In this document: in pieces, positions 1 through 9,451 of the stretch
Position numbering within the stretch: the stretch's first letter is position 1
How the letters are laid out: the number at the start of each line of letters is the position of its first letter
Source of the DNA: Lepas anatifera
Taxonomy: Eukaryota; Arthropoda; Thecostraca; Lepadidae
Reading direction: 5' to 3'
NCBI GenBank assembly: GCA_034440635.1
Contig: JAOTON010000213.1
Span: 1,150,856-1,214,855, forward strand
Length of the DNA stretch: 64,000 nt
Position numbers and translations under genes: made by a program
The notes under the pieces: model-generated
What the model was told of the DNA's origin: nothing
The model's database searches: none
Seen by the model: only the letters and a program-made list of their open reading frames with translations

Positions 1-3
1 TCT

Positions 4-1938
4 TTGACGGACACCGAGAAGATGCTTCACCTTCAGTCGGCTGTCACGGGACTAGCACAACAATGCATTAGTGGTTTGCTCTACGACCCAGATCTGTACC
101 CGTGGGCACTCGAGATTCTTCAGAACCGTTTTGGCCGTGAGGAGGATATAGTGCAAGCCCACTTAGAAGCCATGTTTGCTGCTCCGCCACCTTCTTTAAC
201 CAGCGCGGCAGCTGTTGAGAAATTCCATGCTGTCCTCAACAGTTCTGTCACTGTGTTGAGCAAACTTGGCTTCGTTGGGGACTTGAACAGCTCAGAGAAC
301 CTTAGGCGCCTGTTAGACAAACTGCCTCGAGAGCTTCGAAGAGAATGGGGAAAGTATGTCGTGGAACAGGATCTTAGACGACCTAATCTGATCGACTTGA
401 ACAACTGGATGGAGAAGCAAGTGAAAGTCGCCCTCAGCAGTTTCTGACCTGCACCCTTTGATCGGAAGCAGACTGTGAGACGATCAGCGATGGCAGTCAA
501 CACGTCTTTTGGTCGGTGTGTGCTTTGTGAGGGTGACTATGAGCTTAAGAACTGCAGTTCTTTTCAGTCGAAGACCCCAGATGAGCGGCTGAGCTTCGCT
601 GCAGAAGCAAGACTTTGCTTTGGCTGTCTTCGGAGAGGTCATAGAGCCAGAGACTGCCGTAGCTCTCGTCCTTGTGAAGCCCTCGACTGTGCATTCCGAC
701 ATCATGAACTCCTGCATGGTGCCAGGAGAACCACAAACCGTGACATACCGCCCGAGCAGCAGTCAGAAACTGATCCTGTGGCGGGCGCGAGCCGCACGGT
801 TGCCGCGACTGCATATCCCCGAGATTCAACTGTGACACTACTACAGATTGTTCCCATCAGAGTGCACGGGCAAGATGGAAGGTTCAGAGATACGTGTGCT
901 CTGTTGGATCCCGGTTCCCAGACCTCGCTGTGCAGCACAGAGCTGGCAACCGCTCTTGAATTGGAGGGAAAAGATCAGACGCTGTGTCTAGAGAATGTGG
1001 AGGGTAGTGGTGCCCAGAGGGTGTCAACTCGGGTGTCCTTGTTGGTAAGTCCCCGATCTTCCTCGGGAGTTCACGATCAAATTTAGGTTCCTGAGGCCTT
1101 CACAATTCTGCGTCTGAACGTAACAGCCCCAGAGATACCTGGAGGTGAAAGAAGGAGCTGGCACCACCTAGATGGACTAGAAATTCCCAATTGTGCCGGA
1201 AGGAAGGTAGAGGTACTCATCGGAGCCAACGTCTTGGAGGCAGTCCTTCAGAAAGAGGTGAAGATCGGAAAGCCAGGTCAGCCAGTGGCTGTGAGGACGG
1301 CCTTCGGTTGGACGCTAACCGGCTCTATAGCCGGATTTATTCCAGACCGAGCTCGCCAGGTTATGTTCGTACATAAGGTGTCCGCGGACAGAGACATGAA
1401 CACCGCTCTCCAGGAGTGGTGGACGACAGAGTCCTTCGGCACGAAGCAGGTCTGTGGACAGGCAATGTCACAAGAAGACCAAAGAGCATTGGATATCATG
1501 AAGAAGACGACAAGAAAGATTGAAGGCCGGTATGAGACGGGCTTATTGTGGAAGAGCAGTGATGTTGTGCTCCCATCACCCGAAAAGTTTTCTTCCTGGG
1601 TTAAGTATCGTCGCGTCGTAGCGTGGGTGCTTCGCTACATCTGGAACCTCAAGGCTAAAGGGTCAGGAGTGAACAGTGAACGGCCTCGGTCAGACCCGCT
1701 CACCGCTGATGAGTTTCAACAGGCTGAAACTTGTATCATCAAGGATACACAAGGGCGAAAGTACCCAGCTGAGGTGCAGGCTCGGCTCTGGTGGCCCTTT
1801 GTGGACGAGAGTCGCCTACGGCAGCTCTGCCCATTCCTGGACAGAGTGGGCGTGATGCGAGTCGGGGTCGCGTTGATCGCGCTCCAGTTCCGTATGACGC
1901 ACGCCACCCGATCTTACTGCCACCAGACGATGAAGTAA
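4..1938 (+). pseudogene. Pao gag/zinc knuckle/aspartic protease fused to pre-RT linker, RT-RNaseH deleted
   Basis: One frame runs from the window edge to about 1860 with only two in-frame stops. It opens with a Pao gag-like domain (about 4-440). Zinc knuckles follow from about 510 (CVLC then CFGCLRRGHRARDC). The retropepsin-like site LLDPGSQTSL lies near 900-930, with Pro where Ser or Thr is usual after the catalytic Asp. Next comes the linker that normally precedes the RT, with VLIGANVLEA and AVRTAFGWTLTGS. The pre-RT motif ETGLLWKSSDVVLP near 1535-1575 then runs straight into FSSWVKYRRVVAW, which belongs to the stretch after RNase H. The polymerase is thus missing from a junction near 1575-1590, with the frame kept. 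No ATG marks the 5' start. Confidence 0.85.
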
Positions 1939-3178
1939 CAAAGCTGATTGTGGGACATTTCCACGAGAAGGTTCTTCACTCTGGAATGGAGCGAACGCTA
2001 ACGGAGCTCAGGACACAGTTCTGGATTCCCAAAGGGAGGTCTGTGGTAAGAAACATAATTTACCCCTGCCCAGTTTGTGTGCGCAGACGTGCAAAACCAG
2101 CTCCGCCTTTCACGTCAGATCTTCCCACTGAAAGGTTCGATACAGCCCGAGCGTTCGGGTCGGTTGGAGTGGATTACTTTGGCCCCTACTCGTGAAGTGC
2201 AAAAGAAAGACAGAAAAAGATACGGTTTGTTGATAACATGCTTAGCAACAAGGGCCGTTCACGTGGAAGTCTCACACAGCATGGAAACGGATAGTTTTCT
2301 CATGGCACTCCAACGCTTCATAGCTCGACGTGGCAAGCCGAAGATAATACTTTCGGATAACGGCTCAAACTTTGTAGGAGGCCAGCGGGAGCTGAAGGAA
2401 TCAATGACAGAGTGGAATCAAGCCCAGATACAGGACGCGCTGAGTCACGAAGATATATCGTGAAGATTCCTGCCTCCGACAGCGAGCCACATGGGGGAGC
2501 GTGGGAGAGACTGGTGGGGACGGTGAAGAGAGTCTCAATGTCGTTCTTGGGCATCATTCTGTCACAGACGAAGTTCTACTCACTGCTCTGGCGGAAGTAG
2601 AAGCAATGGTGAACGGGCGCCCCTTGACATATGTCAGTTCAGATTCTGGAGATCCTGAGCCGCTGACTCCGAATCATTGGCTACTCGGCTGCGCTCAGAT
2701 GAACTGGCCGCCTGGGGTCTTCCAAGACAAAGAGATAAGCAGCCGACGCCGCTGGCGTCAGAGTCAGGTGTTGGCTGAACACTTCTGGAGGAGATGGCGA
2801 CAGGAGTACGTGCCGTCGTTGATGAAGCGCAGCAAGTGGATGGAAGAACCAGGAAACCTGAATGTTGGGGATGTAGTGCTTATGAAAGATTCGACTGCAC
2901 CCAGAGGTTTCTGGCCCTTAGCTCGGATCGTCAAGGTCTTCCCGGGCGCCGATGGAAGAGTGCGCTCTGTGGAGCTGAAATCAGCTGCAGGAGGTGTCTA
3001 TCAGAGACCCGTAACTAAGGTGTGTGTTTTGGAAGAGGCTAAGCTAACTGATAGGTTGGAGCTCACTGGTAGTGGCGCGTCCTTTTCCAGTCTGTTCACA
3101 TTATTGCTCTTATTTTCCTGGGTCCTTGAACTCCTTACTTACCTCACCCGGGATGCATGCGGAGCGTCGTGTTCCTGA
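1791..3178 (+). pseudogene. BEL/Pao integrase and C-terminal domain, frameshifted
   Basis: Segments in different frames add up to an integrase. The pre-core part has a His-rich then CPVC zinc-binding region (about 1955-2080). The DDE core supplies its first Asp in GVDYFGPY (near 2168), its second in LSDNGSNFVG (near 2350) and its Glu in HGGAWERLVG (near 2490-2520). The C-terminal part has the NGRPLTYVSS and PLTPNHWLLG motifs (near 2610-2690) and then the DUF5641-like region with GDVVLMKD and WPLARIVKV (near 2870-2935). Frame changes occur near 1860-1875, 2193, 2445 and 2530, so no complete integrase can be made. The catalytic residues themselves are still visible. Confidence 0.85.
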
Positions 3179-4881
3179 CTGCGGACGACACCCAATGAAG
3201 CGTCATGAGGCAGCACAAGCTGTTGGCTGACAGCATACGAAGACCACCGAGGGGACTTCGACACACGCACGTCAACATAGTCGTGACGGCAGAAAGTGAC
3301 CTGTCTCGAGTGAAGACTGTGCTCAGACGTCTGACATGCTGGATATGTAAATACGCTTATGCGTTTTCTAAGGTGGCGATTCGGACGTTTCAGTGACGCC
3401 ATGCTGCTGGCACAAGTAATAGTGGCCAACTTACACGTTATTGTGTTCTCAGTGGCCATGTAACGGCCAGAGTAGTTTTTGTAAGCGATAGGCGGGTACA
3501 ACGTGGAAGTGTTCTTGGTCTGCCCTTATTAGTTGATGCTACTGAGCCAGTAACTGATCAGCACAGCGGAGACCTGCGTTTAATTGTACTATTATGATTA
3601 CTTTAAGCGGAAGGGAGAAAAAAACAGCGGTTCGATATGCTATTTGTGTTCGTCGCGCGAACACTGGGAGGAGGGTGTTGAGTCTGTTTGGTACAGCACC
3701 ACTGATCTTTGTCTCCCTTCCACAGATGCAAAGTTAGAATGAGCAACCGTTCATTTCTGTTTTGTCAAGCTGTGCAATTTTGGCTTATCAGATTTGGGAT
3801 GCATGAAAGGACATGGCGTGCTAGATGCATGAAGCTGCACGCTCAAGTTCACCACCTTCGCTACCGTGAGGTCGAGACCGTTTCTGGTGGGTTTTCTGGT
3901 CGTGTCAGTTTGGCTTTACTTGTATAATGCCTTGGGCATGTAGCATGTATATTGCATCAGCATTCAGGTGTTGGTTTTGGCTAGGTGTCGTCTGAGCGAG
4001 GCTGCAATGGGTTCTGTTTGCTCGGTCTGTGGGTGTCATTGCCTCATCTGACAAATGTGTGCTGTTTATTTCAGTAACCGCTTCTGCATGCACTGCTGCT
4101 AGTCCTTATTTCCACCCAGAGTCACCATCCTTTGTACCTGCGCTGGTTGGATCTGTCTGGGTTGGTCACAAGAATAAATTCAGGCATGCATTAGGGTGTT
4201 TTCGACGATCAAGAATCGCGGTGGTGACAACGTCCCCTAAAAGGGACGACGGGTTATTCATCGGTCGAGCCTGCAACTGACTTCCCGTTGATGAACGGAA
4301 GAGTTTACCTCCAGACGTGGAGACTTTTAACCTGTCAGTTAGTTAGGTGGAATTTTCCGTGGCCGAGTGTTCTTTTCCTGAATTAAGCATCGGGGGCCCT
4401 GGTTGAATCAAACCTTCTTTCTAGCCTTTAAGGCAGATTCATCTTGATAACACAGCTCATTCCGAAGCGGTGGACAGTCCAGTCGGCCTTGCATATAACG
4501 TAACTCATGCCCGATTTGACATACGAGTGAGGCTGCTCCTCGCCTGTTTTTACGGCACCACGCATAAAAGGGGAAGGGTTCAGCTAGTTGTGCCTGATTG
4601 AGGGTGCATCGGCTGTGCAGTTTGACGTGCAGCGTTGTGTGGTTTTACACACGTATGGGTAGCTCACAGAATCCAGCAAAAGGAACTTACTATCAGAACC
4701 AAACAGCTATCTAAGGTACTAGGTCTCATTTTTGCAAGGGCGACCTTTCTCGCTTAATGTGTCACAATTTGGGCACTCTACTTTACCAGAGGTAGACTGG
4801 AATGACGGCTCTTCCCGTAGTTTTCTTCTTTTGCTGTACCAAAACGTTCAAAAACGATAGCATTAGCGATAGAACCCTTAC
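3179..4881. other. No gene seen; possible 3' LTR remnant then intergenic sequence
   Basis: No open frame has recognisable domains. The first few hundred bases may hold the 3' LTR of the preceding BEL/Pao element, but no border is provable. No other repeat or RNA gene was recognised here. Confidence 0.4.
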
Positions 4882-5050
4882 TTTGCTCCCACGCGGGAGG
4901 TTTCCGTCGCCTGGTTCCTCCGAGTCCACGGCCTTCAGCAGAGGTCAGCTGGACGCCACCGAAGACTCCGTCCGCTACAGCACCTGCTGTGTCAGTCCTG
5001 CTGGGCAGCTGCGTGCTGTGACCGGTCTCAGACAGCAGCGTCGTTGCCAT
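4882..5050 (-). CDS. Candidate first coding exon, unknown protein (partial)
   Basis: On the minus strand an ATG at 5050 in a fair context (CTCCATGG) opens a 56-codon GC-rich frame starting MATTLLSETGHST. It ends at a strong splice donor: coding sequence GAGCAAA is followed at 4881 by GTAAGGG. The composition differs from the AT-rich surroundings, which is what suggests an exon. The peptide is rich in Thr, Gly, Ser and Arg and has no domain I recognise. No downstream exon was identified at lower coordinates, where the decayed retrotransposon lies. It could be a chance open frame in a GC-rich patch. Confidence 0.25.
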
Positions 5051-6417
5051 GGAGATGAACAGTACTGAACATGGCGCATGCATCTGCAAACAATTGGCGT
5101 TGGATTGTAATCGTATGAGCATGGCGGACGATGGACAATGGGCATATTAGCTTACGAGTACCTGAACGTGGAAGCAGAAATCTTCGACATTTTTCATATT
5201 CAAGATCATTTGCATACTGCAGGTCACGTTGAAGCGTGATTGCCCTGCCCGCCGTGGGAGAAATGTACGACACACAACTTTTTCTATATAAAACTAATTA
5301 GACGCTTGTTCGCAATGTCGACTAAACTGTCACCTTTCAGCCTAGTCGATAAGGGTCGATACGTTGTGAATGGGCCTGGTATTTTTATTCTACCTGCATT
5401 TCTCAACGATCGTATTGTTGTCAAGCACAGTGGAATAGCTGCTGAGATTGAACAGGTCGGAGATGTTCCGTGTTTTTTGTCGATAGATTCACGATCAAAA
5501 GTCAATTTTGTTAACGGATTATTTAGACCAGGCGGATTAACTGTTACTGCGTAGGATTTTTACCTGTATTGTTCATGAATGAGCACAACCATTAAGGCTG
5601 TCAACAACCACATTATCATGCATATAAATCAAACAGGGATCCAGGGGGCATTAAGGGCACGAGTCCCCTCGGCCTATTGAGCCTTGCAGGGCTCCAAGGA
5701 ATGGAGTTTCATGGAGGACTTCAGGAGGCTCCTCCTGAAATGGCCATGCCACCCACCCCCCCTGAAACGCCCCTGAACCCTCTAAAACAACGCTTCTCAC
5801 CTCCTCCCCCAGGATGCAGGAACATTGTTCCCGATGCCAGAATTGAGCATGAATTACCTATACTCCCCCCCACTGCCCCGATCAGAAATCCTAGGACCAC
5901 CCATGAAACAAATAGAACTTGAAAATAAAGAGAATCTGCGACTTAAAAAAAAATTCGTCGAGGAAACAAACTGGAAAAAATCGAGTGAAAAACAACAAAA
6001 TCAAAGAAAGAAACTATATGTTTTTATTATTCTTACCTTCCGTATGATTTAGAAATCCTTCCAGTCGACGACTAGAAACTTCAGTCTTCCCTCCGACTAA
6101 AAACCCACTGAGGCACTCCGCTCGCTTTGTGTCTTCCCAGGAATAACACAAGACCCGAGTCCGGAAATGATGCAGGCTGGAAATTGACGCACCTGCTTTC
6201 TGATCGGTGTTTCCCACAAGCTGATTGGTCAGCCTTCTTTCACTGAGACGAGCCATTGGCCGATTGGTCCGTCGCACACAGCAGCGCGCAGTCTGATTGG
6301 CCCGCAAATTCACTCGTGTCGTTTCCCCTTTTCAACATTTAGGTCACTGCCTCACAGAGACGTACCCGTCTTCTGTGGTGCCCTCACAGTGTCCCCCGTG
6401 ACTAGAAGTATAGTCAG
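5051..6417. other. Intergenic; no gene recognised
   Basis: A 104-codon plus-strand frame at 5240-5554 matches no family I know and lacks splice or promoter context. Around 5635-5785 the GC-rich text beginning ACAGGGATCCAGGGGGCA resembles one terminus of the hAT-like miniature elements found elsewhere in the window, but no second end was found. The rest is unremarkable. Confidence 0.4.
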
Positions 6418-6715
6418 CATTGGCGGACGCAGGTGGGGGTGGGGGCATTCCGGCCATGCCCCCCCCGAAGCGCTGGAGGGGGTTAACTATCTTTTGGCAC
6501 CCCCAAACAGCGGAATTTTAAAAAAGGCGTTTACTCTAGGTCTGTAAAGCAAAAAATCGCTCCCACCTCCCCCCAGGAGAGCGATCATGTACTAGGAGAG
6601 GTAGCTTATACTAGGTCTATCGAGCGCCCAAACTGCACGTCCCAACCCCCCCCGTACCCAAGAGGAGAGAAATATATGGGTTTGCCCCCCCAACTAGGGT
6701 CTGCGTCCGCCCCTG
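6418..6715. mobile_element. hAT-type miniature element (298 bp) with perfect 8-bp target duplication
   Basis: The ends are inverted repeats: CATTGGCGGACGCAG on the left and the complement of CAGGGGCGGACGCAG on the right. The element is flanked on both sides by the identical octamer ATAGTCAG (6410-6417 and 6716-6723). An 8-bp duplication with a CA(G/T)NGGCGG terminus is the signature of the hAT superfamily. There is no coding capacity. The terminal G-runs and an internal block ending near GCGCTGGAGG recur in inverted orientation at 54157-54367, so the two are copies of one family. Confidence 0.85.
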
Positions 6716-7818
6716 ATAGTCAGGGGCTTTGATTTCTGTCCCTTCTTTCCGGCTGGTTTCCTTAATACAGAAACCCGAGTTCCTCTTACGAAATTCTGCC
6801 CGCCTTTGCTAAATTTCTGGTATCGCCTCTGGTGATGACGCTTTCAGACGCTGCTTACAGCCTCTTGTACGGCGTTTTACAGCTGCAACTATGGCTCCCT
6901 GCAGATGTGTTCTAGTTTTGTAATCACCTGAGAATATTGGTGTCTTTTGCAATAAACGATAGGGATATTGGTTTTAGTAGCAGGAATATTGCTGCAGACC
7001 AAATAGAGGGAAGGGGAAGATAAGGTTGATGCATTTTATATATCGTCGTTCACTTCTAAATGCTCCATGTATGGCTAAAATGTATTTTGATTTGGGCTCA
7101 TTGCTACCTTGTCCTTTTGCTTCCACGAGTGGAAATTTAGACCAAATTGGCTAAAATTGAAATGATTCGGAAGAAAGGTGGTTAGAAGCGATCATAAGTT
7201 TGGTCTTTTCTACGTTCGTGTGCGAGCATGGGTATTTGTGTTTGTGCGGGTCTTTTATTGCCTAGGCTCCGGTTCGTTAGATATTTTATTGCCATCATTT
7301 TATTGTAATAATGGGAAACTTCAAGGACGTTTTGCCTCCAAATGCACAGATCAAAGATCAGAGCCTATTTTAAATAAGCAAAAATGTCGCTAAAAATGTT
7401 TCTTGTTCATTACTCGATGGGCATAGAAATAATGAATTGACTGAAGTCCCTGCAAAGAAATGAGTCACGATCAAGAAATATAAGATCCAATCCGATTGGA
7501 TGAGATCAAATCCAACCCAGTCATAACCCGACTCCGGGGCAATTGGTTTTCACACTCAATCTAAGTCAGCATCCGAAAAATACGACGAAATCCACAAAAA
7601 GACTGTGCAAATTCATGTCCTGCTTCAAAACTAATCCCATTACCTGCCCAGTTCTATTTATTCCATCTATGGATTGAATTGGATTATATATCCATTCAGA
7701 TATCAGATCCCTAGTGCATTATACCGCAATGGACAAAATAGAACATGCCTAATAACCGACACTAGTACGTGCTACTTATTTCGATTTGGTACGGCCTTCT
7801 TCTTGGCATTGCATGAGG
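6716..7818. other. Intergenic; nothing recognised
   Basis: AT-rich sequence without a convincing open frame, RNA gene or repeat border. Confidence 0.4.
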
Positions 7819-8081
7819 CATAGACGGATCCAGGATTTCCAATCGGGGGGGGGGGAAGGGGCACCTTCGGGGGGGCGCCATCCGGACCGGCAAAACCTAT
7901 CAGGTGGATGCAAAATCTTGTCGGTGGGCGCCGATTTTCGCATTCTGGGGCAAGGGGTGGGAAGCAGCATTTCAGGGGGCGCCATTGACCCTTCAGGGGG
8001 CGCCGTAACCATTTCAGGGGGCGTCGAGGGTCGATCTGGGGGGGGCACCTGCGCCCCCTTTCCCGCCTGGATCCGCGCATG
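7819..8081. mobile_element. hAT-type miniature element (263 bp)
   Basis: The inverted ends are CATAGACGGATCCAGG on the left and the complement of CATGCGCGGATCCAGG on the right. The flanking octamers GCATGAGG (7811-7818) and GAATGAGG (8082-8089) match at 7 of 8 positions, as expected for an ageing hAT target duplication. Inside is a block of repeated phrases like TCAGGGGGCGCC. The open frames that cross it on both strands are low-complexity by-products. Confidence 0.75.
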
Positions 8082-9451
8082 GAATGAGGCGCCTTATCGA
8101 ACAAAGAACACTCCACACTCCTGGTTAACCAAACACCCGTCGAGATAATGAGATAATCCTCTTACGAGCCGTTACAAACAACGGCCCCGCCGTCCCTTCC
8201 ATTGTGCTGCCTTTCAACGCCGCGTCCTCTTGACCTATTTGATGGGCTAAACTGAGACACCGGTGCGGCTGAGACGCCGAAGTATGATAAACATATCCAA
8301 CACCAAGCAGGGATACTTGCCCCCTTCCGATTCATCCCCGGTGCCCCTGAAATAGGCACGGCGTGCCCTGGAAAAATTGACCAGAGATTTTTTCCTAAAG
8401 CTTGCCGTCGAGATGGTACGGCGTCGATTGTGCCCCCTGAAATAGTTTTCTCCCCACCCTGACCCCAGGATGTGCGAGCATCGGGGCCCCGCGGTAGGAT
8501 TCGGCGTCCACCCGAGAGTCTCAGCCGTCCAAGCGGAGTGACCGCTGGTCCTGGTGACACTCCAATTTCCCTTCCCCCTTCCGATCGGTAGTCCTGAATC
8601 CGCCTATGACATCAAAATAGGAACTTGCAATTTCTTTTGATCGACAGTAAGCTGTTTCCATAGACAACATGCCTCTGGTGAACGCCGGGTGACCATGGCA
8701 CCGAAGTTTGTAACTTTTTTCTGACGAAAAAAACTTTAGATCAAGGTCACACAAGGGTATCATGGGTCAAGGGCTACATGGCAATAGTAAACACCGATTT
8801 CATTACTTATTCAGAAAACTGGATGACCTTTTACTTCTTGCCCGTACTTTCCAAGCGGTCACGCAAGGCGGTAAACCTCGTTTTATATGCATTGACAAAA
8901 ACACCCGTGAAGAGTACATCACAATCTACTTACATAGAACAGGGAGGATAAATTTGATAAATAAATTATAAATATTCGGAAGGACTGGTTTTTACCTGAT
9001 AAAAAACTGAAAGATATAATATTTTGATTAATTGACTTTTAAAATCTAGAATCGAGAGAAGCATAACAATCAAAAGAAGAAACATGGAAAACATAGTTTG
9101 AGATTCAGGCATCACAGGGTAAGAGCGAATAGAAAATACAGCCCAATACAGCCCTGGATTATCACTGTCATGACATTCTCCACATTCCACAGCAGCCACC
9201 AACATACAATCAACTCGTGGCATACCTGATATTGGTTGCTTCGCAACGTGATTGTTTGGACACGGGTACTTCCAGACAGTCGACTTTCCCCGCTGAACCA
9301 GGGAAGACCCCTATAATTGTCTGCATCGTACTGTGAGGGCGCTATGAGTGTCATCATAGGGTTCGAAACAGGCTCCCGTAACTTTCATAAAATGGGAGGT
9401 TTTGTTCAGCAATCAGATGCCACTTACATATAAACCTTGCTATTCGTCAGT
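8082..9451. other. Intergenic, with a relic related to the preceding miniature element
   Basis: Near 8340-8460 the phrase CCCTGAAATAG occurs twice, as in the 7819-8081 element. Near 8592-8612 there is a right-type terminus, the complement of CATAGGCGGATTCAGGAC. The matching left end was not found. The remaining sequence up to the gene start at 9452 shows no open frame of interest. A TATAAA at 9429-9434 is too close to the chosen ATG to be its TATA box. Confidence 0.4.

Larger units (their letters stand above)
1..3178 (+). mobile_element. BEL/Pao LTR retrotransposon, decayed internal region
   Basis: The order gag-like domain, zinc knuckles, aspartic protease, pre-RT linker, integrase zinc finger, integrase core and C-terminal DUF5641-like domain is that of BEL/Pao elements. 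The 5' part, including any 5' LTR, lies outside the window. The reading is broken by two in-frame stops (TGA 445-447, TAG 1084-1086), at least four frameshifts (near 1860-1875, 2193, 2445 and 2530) and a deletion that removes the whole reverse transcriptase and RNase H. It is therefore a non-autonomous fossil. A 3' LTR could start shortly after 3150, but with no 5' LTR to compare the border cannot be set. Confidence 0.9.

Noticed and set aside
7786..8148. Gly-rich plus frame and Pro-rich minus frames
   Set aside because: They are translations of G-runs inside the 7819-8081 element.
8162..8560. 132-codon minus-strand frame
   Set aside because: It overlaps a relic of a hAT-like miniature element and is low complexity.
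9429..9434. TATA box for the PAN/FAMeT-like gene
   Set aside because: It lies about 18 nt from the ATG, too close to give a normal leader.
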